From assembly GCA_024226515.1 (NCBI GenBank), contig JAAELQ010000317.1, positions 34,708-98,707 on the forward strand: DNA of 64,000 nucleotides, in the 5' to 3' direction. Below are positions 17,747 through 27,266 of the stretch, piece by piece (the first letter of the stretch is position 1; the number at the start of each line of letters is the position of its first letter). This DNA is from a bacterium (GTDB lineage Bacteria > Acidobacteriota > Polarisedimenticolia > Polarisedimenticolales > Polarisedimenticolaceae). A program made the translations under genes and the position numbers. The notes beneath the pieces are model-generated. The model searched no databases. It was not told where the DNA came from and saw only the letters and a list, made by a program, of their open reading frames with translations.

Positions 17747-19279
17747 CTAGTCCTTCTTCTCGTCCCCCAGCGCGGCGCGCAGTTTCTCCGCCAGGCTGGT
17801 GCCGAAGTTGCCGGGGTCGACGTGGCCTCCGCGACCGGAGTCGCGGTTGCTGCGCGAGGGGTCGTCGATGCGCGGCTTGGAATCGCGGCGCGCCTGCGGC
17901 CGGGCCTCGAAGCCCGGCTTGGCGAGACGGATGCGACGGCCGCCCTCCTCGATGCCCACCACCTCGACCTCGACCTCGTCACCGCCGGCAAAACGCCGAG
18001 TGAGATCGGCGTCGCGCGGGGCGCCGATGAACTCGCGCGGCATCAGGCCGACGCGGCCGGGGCCGAGCCAGACGAAGACGCCGAAGCGTTCGATACGCTG
18101 CACGCGGCCCTTCAGCTTGGCCCCGGTCTCCAGCGGCGCGTCGGCAGCGAGCGCCTCGCCCTCGGACGGCAGCGTCAGCGAGATGCGACGCTTTCCGGGG
18201 TCGACGGAGAGCACGAGCCATTCTTTCTCCTGCCCGACCTCGAGCCCGTCCTTCCAGCCCAACCGGGCCGGCGGGAACTCGCTGGCCGGGGCCAGCCCCT
18301 CGAGGTCCGGCGCGAGCCGGACGAACGCGCCGAAGTCGGTGATGCGCTCGACCTTGCCCGGGTAGCTCTTGCCGACGTCGAACTTCTCCGCCACGCCCTT
18401 CCACGGATCCTCGGTCGCCTGACGCATGCTCAACGAGATGCGCCCGCGTCCCTCGTCGACCTTGAGCACCTTGACCTGCACGTCGTCGCCGACCTTGACG
18501 ATGTCCTCGGCCTTCGCGGCGCGCGAGTGCGAGAGCTCGGAGACGTGCACCAGACCCTTCACGCCCGCGCCGAGGTCGACGAACGCGCCGAACGCCGCGA
18601 CGCCGGTGATGCGGCCGCGCATCACGGTGCCCTCGACGAGCGTCGCGCGCACCGCCTTGGCGTTTTCCTGTCGTTCCTCGTCCAGCAACGCGCGGCGCGA
18701 GACCACGATATCGTCGCCGCCGCGGCGAATCTGCGTGATGCGGAACTCGAGCGTCTGGCCGACCTTCGACTCGGCTTCGGTGACACGCTCGACGTCGACC
18801 TGCGAGTGAGGGCAGAACGCGCGGACCTTGCCCAGCTTGACCTCGTAGCCGCCCTTGATCACCTTCTCGACCTTGCCCTCGATGGGCAGGCCGGCACGGA
18901 ACGAACGATAGAGCGACGAACGTAACGCCTGCGGCAGCGAGCTGCGCGGGCCCGGTTTCTTTTTCTTCTCCGCCGGCTCCGACGTGCCCGGCTCTGCCTT
19001 CGACGTGGCAGCGACATCGTCCGCGCCTTCCGTCGGAGGCGCGGCTGCCTCTTGCGCCGGCTCCGTGGCCGGTGCCTCGGCAGGCTGCGCATTGGACGCG
19101 TCGGCGACAGGCTCGGCGGGCGTCTCGTTGGACGCGTCGGCGACGGGCTCGGCGGGCGTCTCGCTCGGCGCCTCGGCGGCGGGCTCGGGCCCGGCCGGCG
19201 TCGGCGTCGGAATCTCGGCCGCAGGCTCGGCGGCAGGCACAGCCTCGGTCGCGTTTTCCGTCTTGGGTTCTTCGCTCAC
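17747..19279 (-). CDS. S1 RNA-binding protein with four S1 domains (RpsA-like)
   Basis: The 510-residue protein has four S1/OB domains, beginning at LPIEGKVEKVIKGGYEVKLG, VMRGRITGVAAFGAFVDLG, SYPGKVERITDFGAFVRLA and KLKGRVQRIERFGVFVWLG. Ahead of them is an acidic Ala/Pro/Glu-rich extension of about 120 residues with an exact internal repeat (NETPAEPVADAS-type unit), then a KKKKPGPR patch. The tail is basic and Arg/Asp-rich. It resembles the RpsA-like or Tex-like S1 proteins that bind mRNA on the ribosome or in ribonucleoprotein complexes. It is not a standard six-domain RpsA. The start is GTG at 19279 with GAGGT upstream. The gene ends convergently 15 bases from kgd. Confidence 0.85.
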   Translation of the reverse strand: MSEEPKTENATEAVPAAEPAAEIPTPTPAGPEPAAEAPSETPAEPVADASNETPAEPVADASNAQPAEAPATEPAQEAAAPPTEGADDVAATSKAEPGTSEPAEKKKKPGPRSSLPQALRSSLYRSFRAGLPIEGKVEKVIKGGYEVKLGKVRAFCPHSQVDVERVTEAESKVGQTLEFRITQIRRGGDDIVVSRRALLDEERQENAKAVRATLVEGTVMRGRITGVAAFGAFVDLGAGVKGLVHVSELSHSRAAKAEDIVKVGDDVQVKVLKVDEGRGRISLSMRQATEDPWKGVAEKFDVGKSYPGKVERITDFGAFVRLAPDLEGLAPASEFPPARLGWKDGLEVGQEKEWLVLSVDPGKRRISLTLPSEGEALAADAPLETGAKLKGRVQRIERFGVFVWLGPGRVGLMPREFIGAPRDADLTRRFAGGDEVEVEVVGIEEGGRRIRLAKPGFEARPQARRDSKPRIDDPSRSNRDSGRGGHVDPGNFGTSLAEKLRAALGDEKKD

Positions 19280-19441
19280 GGCATGACCTCGCACGACCGG
19301 CAGCGGGAGCGCACACTCCTGCTCTCGATAGGGAATCCGTCGGACGGCCGTGCCGAGAGCATTGTGCCACAAACGCCGGGAGAGCAACCGACTATCGCGG
19401 TTCCTGACAGGCGGGGGTGCCTGTGTCATGCTGCCCGGGGT

Positions 19442-20422
19442 ATGAGGGCGATCGTCATCGAGCGGCCCGGAGGGCCTGAGGTCCTGCAGCTTCGGGAGGT
19501 CGCGGACCCGGTACCGGGACCGCGCGAAGTGCTTGTCGCGGTCCGGGCCACCGCGCTGAACCGAGCGGATCTGCTGCAGCGCCTGGGCCGCTATCCCGCG
19601 CCGGCCGGCTGGCCCCAGGAGATCCCGGGACTCGAATTCGCGGGGGAAATCGTCAAAACCGGGGCCGCGGTGGACCGTCTGCGCTGCGGGGATCGCGTCA
19701 TGGGTCTGCTCGGCGGCGGCGGGTATGCCGAGCTCGTCCGCCTCGACGAGCGGCTCTGCATGCGCATCCCACCCCAGTTGGACTGGGCCGAGGCCGCCGC
19801 GATCCCGGAAGCGTTTTTGACCTCCTTCGACGCGCTGTTCCTGCAGGGCGGTCTGTCGGTGGGCGAGACCGTGCTGATCCACGCGGCGGGCTCCGGAGTC
19901 GGCACCGCCGCCGTCCAGCTGGCGTTGAGCGTCGGGGCACGCGTGGTCGCGCTCTCGCGCACCGAGCAGAAACGAAGGCGCCTCGAACAGTTCGGTGCGT
20001 TACGGACGCTCGACCCCGCGCGAGAGGGGCTCGCCGAGCAGATCCGGCTCGCGTCGAACGATGACGGCGTCGACCTCGTCCTCGACCTCGTCGGTGGGCC
20101 CGCCTTCGGGCTCAACGCCGACGTGCTGCGCCGCCGAGGCCGCTGGGTCGTCCTCGGACTGCTCGGCGGAGCGCGCGCGGAGACGAACCTCGGGCTGCTG
20201 ATGCAGAAGCGCATCAACCTGACCGGCAGCGTCCTGCGCTCGCGCCCGATCGAGGAGCACGTCGCGCTCGTGCGCAGCTTCTCGCACCAGGTGCTGCCGC
20301 TGCTCGCCTCCGGCGTGCTGCACCCCGTCGTTCACGCGACGCTGCCGCTCGAACGCGCCGCCGACGCACACGCGATGCTCGAGCGCAACGACAGCTTCGG
20401 CAAGATCGTGTTGCAGGTATGA
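19442..20422 (+). CDS. NAD(P)H:quinone oxidoreductase, zinc-independent MDR family (PIG3-like)
   Basis: This 326-residue medium-chain dehydrogenase/reductase has no zinc-ligand cysteines. The N-terminal GroES-like fold shows ATALNRADLLQRLGRYP and PGLEFAGEIV. The Rossmann fold has HAAGSGVGTAAVQLA for NAD(P)H binding. GLLMQKRINLTGSVLRSRP and the C-terminal SFGKIVLQV are typical of the PIG3 (TP53I3-like) quinone oxidoreductase group. It probably reduces quinones or enones in the cytoplasm. Its stop overlaps the murB start (ATGA), so the two genes are translationally coupled although no functional link is obvious. It is divergent from the S1 gene. Confidence 0.88.
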   Translation: MRAIVIERPGGPEVLQLREVADPVPGPREVLVAVRATALNRADLLQRLGRYPAPAGWPQEIPGLEFAGEIVKTGAAVDRLRCGDRVMGLLGGGGYAELVRLDERLCMRIPPQLDWAEAAAIPEAFLTSFDALFLQGGLSVGETVLIHAAGSGVGTAAVQLALSVGARVVALSRTEQKRRRLEQFGALRTLDPAREGLAEQIRLASNDDGVDLVLDLVGGPAFGLNADVLRRRGRWVVLGLLGGARAETNLGLLMQKRINLTGSVLRSRPIEEHVALVRSFSHQVLPLLASGVLHPVVHATLPLERAADAHAMLERNDSFGKIVLQV

Positions 20423-21330
20423 CGGACGACCTCGGCGATCGGCTCCGGAGCGACGGTTTCCGCGGCGAGATCGAGCGCGAGGCCTGTCTGGCTCCGTACA
20501 CGACGTGGCGCATCGGTGGACCCGCCGAGTTGCTCGTCTCTCCCGCGGACGCCGAGGACGTCGCGCGCGCGCTGCGCTGGGCGAGCGACGCGGGCGTCGG
20601 CTGGCGCGTGCTGGGCAACGGCTCGAATCTGCTCGTCGCCGACTCCGGCGTGCGCGGAGTCGTGCTGCGCATCCGGCGCTGCCTGGACCGCGTCGAGCAC
20701 GACGGCGCGCTTCGCATCGATGCCGGCGCGGGGGCGTTCTTTCCCGCGGTGGCGCGCCGCGCCGCGCGCGAGGGGCTGGCCGGCATCGAGTTCGGCGCCG
20801 GAATCCCCGGGACGATCGGCGGCGCGATCGTGATGAACGCCGGCTGGCACGAATACGAGATCGGCAACTGGGTCGAGCGCGTCACGTTCGCCGACGAGCT
20901 GGGCGCCGTGCACGAGTTGCAGGGCGAGGAGTGCGCGTTCGGCTACCGCAGCAGTCGTTTTCACCGGCAGCGCGGCATCGTCCTCGGCGCGCTCCTGCGG
21001 CTCGAGCGCGGCGACGCGGTCGAGATCGAGAAGCGACTCGACGCCTTCGCCGAGTCGCGCAAGGCGAACCAGCCGACCGGGCTGCCGTCCTGCGGGTCCG
21101 TGTTCATCCAACCGCCCGGCGATTTCGCGGGACGCCTGATCGACGAGGCGGGCCTCAAGGGCAGGCGTGTCGGCGCGATCGAGGTCTCGCCCAAGCACGC
21201 CAACTTCTTCGTCAATCTGGGAGGAGGCACGGCGGCCGACGTGCTGCGCCTCGTCGAGCGGGTCGAGGCCGCGGTGCGCGACGCGTTCGGTGTCGAGTTG
21301 ACGCGCGAGTTCGAGTTCTGGGCCGACTGA
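20419..21330 (+). CDS. murB: UDP-N-acetylenolpyruvoylglucosamine reductase
   Basis: The 303-residue cytoplasmic flavoenzyme makes UDP-N-acetylmuramate in peptidoglycan synthesis. FAD-domain motifs are TTWRIGGPAELLV, VLGNGSNLLVAD and AGIPGTIGGAIVMNAG. The active site contains YRSSRF, the catalytic serine in PSCGSVF, and VSPKHANFFVN. The length and the absence of the extra loop place it in type II MurB. Its ATG overlaps the stop of the upstream oxidoreductase by four bases (ATGA). It ends 18 bases from the convergent helicase gene. Confidence 0.95.
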   Translation: MTDDLGDRLRSDGFRGEIEREACLAPYTTWRIGGPAELLVSPADAEDVARALRWASDAGVGWRVLGNGSNLLVADSGVRGVVLRIRRCLDRVEHDGALRIDAGAGAFFPAVARRAAREGLAGIEFGAGIPGTIGGAIVMNAGWHEYEIGNWVERVTFADELGAVHELQGEECAFGYRSSRFHRQRGIVLGALLRLERGDAVEIEKRLDAFAESRKANQPTGLPSCGSVFIQPPGDFAGRLIDEAGLKGRRVGAIEVSPKHANFFVNLGGGTAADVLRLVERVEAAVRDAFGVELTREFEFWAD

Positions 21331-21348
21331 GGGATCGGCTCCCGAGGA

Positions 21349-24027
21349 TCATGTTTCCGTCGAGGCGGAAGTCTGCGAAGACTCGATCAGATCCAGCACG
21401 CGCTCGACGAGCGAGCCGCGCATGGCGTCGTCGAACACGACGCGGTCGACGTCGTCGGTCAGCAGGCCATCGAACAGCGCGCGCTTGCCCTCGAGAATCT
21501 GCCGCACGCGCTCCTCGAGCGCGCCGCGCGTGACGAAGTGCAAGACGCGCACGCCGCGCCGCTGGCCCATGCGGTGCACCCGGCCGATGCGCTGCTCGAG
21601 CACGGCGGGGTTCCACGGAACCTCGAGGTTGACGACGACCGACGCGGCTTCCTGGAGGTTCAGCCCCAGCCCGCCGGCGTCCGTCGAATAGAGCACGCGG
21701 AAATCGGGATCGGTGAAGAACGAATCGAGCATCTCGTCACGCGCCTTGCTGCTGAGCCCGCCGTGGAACACGTCGGCGCGCAGGTCGCGCCGTTCGAGCA
21801 CGTCGCGCGTGACGAAGCCCGCGAGGCGCAGCATCCGCTCCCATTGCGAGAAGACGACGACCTTCGCATCGGACTCGTCGAGCAGGTCGTCGAGCACGCG
21901 CGCGAACTCCTCCAGCTTCGGCGACCCCAGAGCGCGCAGCTCGCCGCGCGACGGCGGGGCCGGGTCTGTCAGCCGACCCTCGATCGTGTCCCACGCGTAC
22001 TGCGCGCGGGAGTTACACAGGATGCGCATACAGGTCAGCGACTGCAGCAGCACGCGCACCTCGCGCGGTCCGAGCGGCTGCCCGCGTGAGGCCAGCGCGC
22101 CGACCGTCGACGCATGCTTGCGATACGGCGCGCGCTGCGCGGCCGTCATGCCGGTCCAGAACGTGTGGTCCGTCCGCTCGGGCAGCTGGTCCAGCACGGT
22201 GTCGCGTTCGCGGCGCAGGAAGAACGGTCGCAATCTCCGTCGCAGGACCTGCAGGCCCTCGTAGGCCAGGATGCGGCCCTTGCCGTCCGTTACCGCGTGG
22301 AACGGCAGCAGACGCCAGCGCGGGCCCAGGCCACGCGGATGAATGTACTCGACCAGCGAGTGCAACTCGTGCAGCCGGTTCTCGAGCGGCGTGCCGGTCA
22401 GGATGAACGCGTACGGGCTACGCAGACGCTTGACCGCGCGCGCGGTCTTGGTATCCCAGTTCTTGATGCGCTGCGCCTCGTCCAGGATCACCAGGTCGAC
22501 GTCGGTCTCGCGGATCGCGTCGAGATCGCGCAATACGAGCTCGTAGTTGATCAGCATGAAACCGTCGGTCCATTCCGCGTACGCACGAAGGCGACGCGAG
22601 CGCGGTCCCTCGACGACGTGCGCGGCCTCGCCGGTCGCCTTGTCGATCTCGCGCTTCCATTGGTGCTTCAGCGACGCCGGGCAGACCACCATCATGCGCC
22701 GCACGCCGGCCGCGCGCTGCAACAGTCCGGCGGCCGCGATGGCCTGCACCGTCTTGCCGAGGCCCATGTCGTCCGCCAGAAACGCTCGCCCGCGGCGCGC
22801 CAGGAACGCAACGCCGGTCTCCTGGTACGCATGCAGGCGCAGCCCCAGCTTCGGGACCAGCGCCTCCCAGTCCGGGTGCCCCGGCCCGATCGACGACAAC
22901 CTCTCCGCGCCTCGTCGCTCTTGCGCCGCGAGCTCGATCCGCTGCGGCACCGCCGGGTCGAGGTCCCACAGCCAGTCGTTGTCGGCCGCGAGGCGGCGAG
23001 CCGCGTCCACGGCAGCCTGCGCGCGCTCCGGGCCGAGCGCTCCGTCGTCGTCGGTCCTCAGCCAGCCGGTCTCGTCGAACCAACCCTCCAGCGACGGCGG
23101 CGTCCCCTCCCCCGGCGCGTCGAGTCGGATCTCGGACAGCCGGTCCGGCGCGTGCTCCATCGACGCACGTCCGCAGCGGCGCACGGTGCAAACCCGCGAC
23201 AGGTCCGGCTTGGGCTTGCGCGAGAACCACATGCGCGCGCGCTCGACGTGCACGCACGTTCCGAGTTCGCCGTGCCAGTGGTCCGCACAGGTGCAAGAGC
23301 CGCGGGCGAACTTCTCGCCCCACAGCGCTACCGTCTCCCCGTGCCGGGCTCCCTTCCGCGACACGCAGAAGCCGGGCACCGTCCCCTCGAGCGGCTCGAC
23401 CGTCAGGCCGCGGCGTCGCGCGCCGACGCGCCGGGTGGCGAGCTCCTCCGCCCGCGCCAGCTCGATTCTCTCGTCCCGCCCGAATGTGCGCTCGGCGCCG
23501 CCGACGATCCAGTAGCCGGACAGCTCCGTCGGCGGCGGTTCGGCGGGGGCGCGAGGCCGTCCGCGGCGCTCCGCGGCGGGCACTCGCGGCACCGCGGCCG
23601 CCGGAAAGCGCAGCGCCTCCAGCGCGGCCACGGCGTGCTTGCAACCCGACTTGGTCTCGCGGGCGCACGTGCATCGGCAGTCGAGGCCGCCGTCGACGAC
23701 CCACACGCGGACCTGGTACGGCAGCGGCCGGTTGCCGCGTACGCGCGCCTCGACGCGGCGTCCGTCCGGGGTCAGCCTCAACGACTCGACTCGTCCCAGC
23801 AGCGCGTCCTTGCGCCCACCCGCCGCGATGCCCGCTCCGGCCCACTGCGCGAGGTCGTGCTCGAGCAGTTGTGCGGCGGCGGGCGATTCGCGCTCGCGGT
23901 CCTGGGATCCGGCTCGGGCCAAGAAGGCCTCCTCGCTTCCCGCGTTGCGGACTCGTTCGCGCCGTGAGCACGGGACAAACGAATAGTGTGCCTCAACTGC
24001 CCCGTTTTCCCAAGCCGAAGGGTGCAT
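21349..24027 (-). CDS. SNF2-family helicase with two SWIM zinc-finger motifs
   Basis: The 892-residue protein carries two SWIM-type metal motifs: CRCTCARETKSGCKH (about 117-131) and CTC-12-CVH (about 245-260). A C-terminal SNF2 ATPase starts near residue 395. Helicase motifs are seen in order: ADDMGLGKT (I), VCPASLKHQWKRE (Ia), DLVILDEAQRIKN (II, DEAQ), LTGTPLENRLHELHSL (III), VFSQWERM (IV), STDAGGLGLNLQEAASV (V) and QRIGRVHRMGQ (VI). Such proteins translocate on double-stranded DNA and remodel protein-DNA complexes. The ATG at 24027 is only 30 bases from the divergent E1 start and has a poorly spaced G-rich stretch ahead of it, so the first 30 residues are uncertain. Confidence 0.88.
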   Translation of the reverse strand: MHPSAWENGAVEAHYSFVPCSRRERVRNAGSEEAFLARAGSQDRERESPAAAQLLEHDLAQWAGAGIAAGGRKDALLGRVESLRLTPDGRRVEARVRGNRPLPYQVRVWVVDGGLDCRCTCARETKSGCKHAVAALEALRFPAAAVPRVPAAERRGRPRAPAEPPPTELSGYWIVGGAERTFGRDERIELARAEELATRRVGARRRGLTVEPLEGTVPGFCVSRKGARHGETVALWGEKFARGSCTCADHWHGELGTCVHVERARMWFSRKPKPDLSRVCTVRRCGRASMEHAPDRLSEIRLDAPGEGTPPSLEGWFDETGWLRTDDDGALGPERAQAAVDAARRLAADNDWLWDLDPAVPQRIELAAQERRGAERLSSIGPGHPDWEALVPKLGLRLHAYQETGVAFLARRGRAFLADDMGLGKTVQAIAAAGLLQRAAGVRRMMVVCPASLKHQWKREIDKATGEAAHVVEGPRSRRLRAYAEWTDGFMLINYELVLRDLDAIRETDVDLVILDEAQRIKNWDTKTARAVKRLRSPYAFILTGTPLENRLHELHSLVEYIHPRGLGPRWRLLPFHAVTDGKGRILAYEGLQVLRRRLRPFFLRRERDTVLDQLPERTDHTFWTGMTAAQRAPYRKHASTVGALASRGQPLGPREVRVLLQSLTCMRILCNSRAQYAWDTIEGRLTDPAPPSRGELRALGSPKLEEFARVLDDLLDESDAKVVVFSQWERMLRLAGFVTRDVLERRDLRADVFHGGLSSKARDEMLDSFFTDPDFRVLYSTDAGGLGLNLQEAASVVVNLEVPWNPAVLEQRIGRVHRMGQRRGVRVLHFVTRGALEERVRQILEGKRALFDGLLTDDVDRVVFDDAMRGSLVERVLDLIESSQTSASTET

Positions 24028-24057
24028 TCCCCCGGAATCCGGGCTAGCATCGGGCCG

Positions 24058-26568
24058 ATGGCCCGCGGCAAGACCAGCAAGAAAGCCACCGCGCTGCGCG
24101 CGGAGAGACGGCCGACGACCGCGAAGAAGCTCGCCGCGTTCGTGCTCGAGCGTTACCCCTTCTGCCTGACCGCGGTCGCGGACTGCGTCAAGTCGATCGC
24201 CGAGCCCGCGAGAAAGCTCGCCGCGCAGCAGTCGGTCGAGCGACTGCGCAGCGAGCTAGCCAGACGCCTCCCGCGGGCGTTGAAGTTCTCGTTGCCGCGT
24301 GGACTGCCGGACGCGATCCCCGGTGCGAGCGCTGCGGCGCGTCACGACCACGCCGTGCGCGAGGTATGCGACGCGGTGGACGGCTTCCTGCACCGTGAGT
24401 CGATCGCCGCCTCGTTCACGACCGAGGAGCGGCTCGAGCTGCTGCGCGGGATGATCCTGACGCGCGCCACCGACAACCAGCTCAAGCAGTTCTTCATGGG
24501 CAGCGACGTGCGCTACGGCGGCGGCGCGTTCCAGGGCAAGGGGTTCCGCTCGCTCGGGCAGGAGGCGATCTACGGCGTCGCGTTGCGACTGCGGCGCGGG
24601 CCGGGCTACCGCACCGAGGGCGGCGAGTGGAGCGGCGACGTCGTCGCGCCGCTGATCCGCGACCTCGGTGCCGCGCTCGCGATGCGACCCGAGGCCGAGG
24701 CGGTGCGGCGCGTGCTCAGCGCTCAGATGGGCAAGGCCGGCCCGCCGATGGACGGCCGCGACTTCCACATCGGCGATTTCGAGTGGGGCGTGCTGCCCGC
24801 GACGGCGCCGTTGAGCATCTCCAGCCTCTCCGCGGCCGGTCTGGCCATGGCGTTCAAGATGGAGAATGGCGGCCGCGTGGCGGTCGCGTTCATCGGCGAG
24901 GGCGGGTCGTCGCTCGGCGAGTGGCACGAGGCGATCAACGCCTGCGCCGCGCGCCGGCTGCCCGCGATCTTCTGTATCCAGAACAACCAGACCGCGCTCT
25001 CGACGCCTGTCGTCGAACAGTCCGCGGTGCGGGTGTTCGCCGACAAGGCGGCGGGCTACGGCATCCCGGGATTCAGCATCGACGGCACCGACCCCGAAGC
25101 AGTGGCCGCCGCGTTCTCGCACGCCGCCGAGCGCGCCCGGGAGGGACACGGACCGACGCTGATCGAGGTCGTCGCGATGCGCATGTGCGGTCACGCGCAC
25201 CACGACGACATGCTGTACCTCGGGCGAGAGACTCCTCCCACGTGGGAGTATCCCGAGCCGACCGAACAGGGCTACGCCGACGCCGAGACGTACGCGTTCT
25301 GGCGCGAGCGCGACCCGATCGCGACTTACGCGCGACGCCTCGAGGCCGACGGCCTGCTGGCCCCCGGCGACCTGCAGCAACTGCAAGAAGACGCCGAGAC
25401 GCTGGTCGCCGAGGCGGCGCGGACCGTCGTCGATGCCCCGTGGCCCGAGGGCACGGACGCCGGCGCGCGCGTCTTCGCGGACGAGCCGGCGCGCATGCAC
25501 GTCGAGGTTCTCGAGGGGCGCGCTTCTTCGAAGTCCTCGGGCGACGCGCAGTTGCCGTCGCTCGAGAACGGTCCCGGGTTCGACCCCAAGGGCAACACGT
25601 TCCTGGAAGCCGTCATGCTGGGCGTGCGCGACGCCCTCGAGGCCGACCCGCGGGTGTTCCTCTACGGTGAGGACGTCGGCGGCAAATACGGCAACGCGTT
25701 TCTGCTGTTGCGCCCGCTGCTCGAGGCCCACGGAGAGCGCATCGTCAACTCCACGCTGGCCGAGGGCGGCGTGCTGGGGGTCTGCATCGGTGCTGCCCTG
25801 GCCGGGATGCGCCCCATCGGCGAGATCCAGTTCAACGACTTCGTCGCCAGCGGCTTCAACCAGCTGGTGAACAACGCCGCGAAGATCCGCTATCGCTGGG
25901 GCGGCTCGGCCCCGATGGTCGTGCGCCTGCCGTGGGGCGGGCTGCGCCGTGCGGGCCCGTACCACAGTCAGAACACCGAGCCGTGGTTCTACCGCACGCC
26001 GGGACTGAAGATCGTCGCCCCGTCGACGCCGCACGATGCGCGTGCGCTGATGGCGTCGGCCGTCGCCGACCCGGATCCGGTGCTGTTTTACGAGCACATC
26101 GGCCTGTATCGCGACCCGAAGATCAAGCAGGTGCTGGGCGAGAACGCGCCCGCTCCGCTGCCGATCGGACGCGCCGCGCTGCGCCGGGCCGGCTCGGACC
26201 TGCTGATCGTCTCCTACGGCGCCTATGTGCACCGTTGCATGCGCGTCGCCGCGCGGCTGGCCGGCGACGGCATCGAGTCCGCGGTGCTCGATCTACGCAG
26301 CATCGCGCCGCTCGACCGCGCGGCCGTGCTCGGCTCTGCGCGTTTCTGCGGCAAGGTGCTGATCGTGCACGAGGACTCGCGCACCGGAGGCATCGGCGAG
26401 AGTGTCGCCGCCGTGATCCAGGAGGAGGCGTTCGAGGATCTCGACGCGCCGGTGCGCATCGTCGGGGCTCTCGATGCGCCGGTGCCGTACGCACCGCCGC
26501 TCGAGGACTATTTCCTGCCCGACGAGGAGCGGATCGAGCGCGCGGCGAGGCTGCTCGCCGCGTACTGA
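24058..26568 (+). CDS. 2-oxoacid dehydrogenase E1, alpha and beta subunits fused
   Basis: The 837-residue thiamine-dependent enzyme joins E1 alpha (to about residue 500) and E1 beta (from about NTFLEAVMLGVRDALEADP) in one chain. An extra N-terminal region of about 100 residues precedes the alpha domain. The alpha part has FMGSDVRYGGGAFQGKGF, the thiamine diphosphate motif GEGGSSLGEWHEA-x-NN (GEG in place of GDG, about 280) and GHAHHDDMLYL. The beta part has YGEDVGGKYG, EIQFNDF, HSQNTEPWFYRTPGLKIVAPS and HEDSRTGGIGE. It is the decarboxylating component of a branched-chain 2-oxoacid or pyruvate dehydrogenase complex. No E2 or E3 is nearby. Substrate is not certain. Confidence 0.9.
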   Translation: MARGKTSKKATALRAERRPTTAKKLAAFVLERYPFCLTAVADCVKSIAEPARKLAAQQSVERLRSELARRLPRALKFSLPRGLPDAIPGASAAARHDHAVREVCDAVDGFLHRESIAASFTTEERLELLRGMILTRATDNQLKQFFMGSDVRYGGGAFQGKGFRSLGQEAIYGVALRLRRGPGYRTEGGEWSGDVVAPLIRDLGAALAMRPEAEAVRRVLSAQMGKAGPPMDGRDFHIGDFEWGVLPATAPLSISSLSAAGLAMAFKMENGGRVAVAFIGEGGSSLGEWHEAINACAARRLPAIFCIQNNQTALSTPVVEQSAVRVFADKAAGYGIPGFSIDGTDPEAVAAAFSHAAERAREGHGPTLIEVVAMRMCGHAHHDDMLYLGRETPPTWEYPEPTEQGYADAETYAFWRERDPIATYARRLEADGLLAPGDLQQLQEDAETLVAEAARTVVDAPWPEGTDAGARVFADEPARMHVEVLEGRASSKSSGDAQLPSLENGPGFDPKGNTFLEAVMLGVRDALEADPRVFLYGEDVGGKYGNAFLLLRPLLEAHGERIVNSTLAEGGVLGVCIGAALAGMRPIGEIQFNDFVASGFNQLVNNAAKIRYRWGGSAPMVVRLPWGGLRRAGPYHSQNTEPWFYRTPGLKIVAPSTPHDARALMASAVADPDPVLFYEHIGLYRDPKIKQVLGENAPAPLPIGRAALRRAGSDLLIVSYGAYVHRCMRVAARLAGDGIESAVLDLRSIAPLDRAAVLGSARFCGKVLIVHEDSRTGGIGESVAAVIQEEAFEDLDAPVRIVGALDAPVPYAPPLEDYFLPDEERIERAARLLAAY

Positions 26569-26578
26569 CGCCGCAGTC

Positions 26579-27163
26579 TCAGTTCTTCTTCTTGCGCTTG
26601 CGCGACTTCTTGGTCGGCTCGGCCTCCGGCTCCGGCGGGCAGGTCTCGAGCGCCTCGACCGATTCCAGCAGCTGGTTGAATGCGCGGGTCATGCCCGCCA
26701 GCCCCATGCCGGCGTCGGCCGTGTTGGCGGCCGTCTCGAAGATCTGCGCGCCGCGGCGCAGCGAGTCCAGGTCCTGCCCGGCGAACGCCACGGCGGACAC
26801 CGCGTCGTCGTTGCCGCCGCTCTCGTAGCACCGCGAGAGCTCGCCGAGTTGCCGCTGCACCTCGTCGAAGCCGGCACGCAGCCGCTGCAGGTTGTTGGTG
26901 CAGCAGACCCGGGCCGGCGTCGCCGGCTCGCCGTCGTCGCCCGTTCCCATGCCGGCGACGCTGTTGGTGAGCCGCATCCGGGCGTTCTTGATCTGCCCGC
27001 GGAACTTGCCGATCTGCTCGTGGATCACGTCCAGAGCGGACACGGCGCTCGACTCCGCGTACGATTGTTCCTGCGGATCCGCCGCGACGACCGCTCCGCA
27101 CAGCAGCAGCGCCACGACCCAACAGGCGGTGGTGTTCCGCACCCTTCCGATGCCAGATTTCAT
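26579..27163 (-). CDS. Secreted helical protein of unknown function
   Basis: The 194-residue protein has a signal peptide (hydrophobic WVVALLLCGAVVAA, cleavage near AAD). Helix-forming segments follow: VIHEQIGKFRGQIKNARMRL, NNLQRLRAGFDEVQRQLGEL and MTRAFNQLLESVEALE. Four cysteines remain after cleavage, two of them adjacent (RVCCTNN). The C-terminus is strongly basic (KKSRKRKKKN). ATG at 27163 has GGGAGAG upstream. I do not recognise the family. It is divergent from the DUF6178 gene and ends convergently 10 bases from the E1 fusion gene. Confidence 0.6.
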   Translation of the reverse strand: MKSGIGRVRNTTACWVVALLLCGAVVAADPQEQSYAESSAVSALDVIHEQIGKFRGQIKNARMRLTNSVAGMGTGDDGEPATPARVCCTNNLQRLRAGFDEVQRQLGELSRCYESGGNDDAVSAVAFAGQDLDSLRRGAQIFETAANTADAGMGLAGMTRAFNQLLESVEALETCPPEPEAEPTKKSRKRKKKN

Positions 27164-27266
27164 GATCTCTCCCGTCTTCCGGTCCACCTTATCAGCCCAC
27201 CGGCGGGGCCGCGAACGTCCGCCGGGGCATTTGCTATCATCTCGTCCGCACCCCGGATCCCGACCC

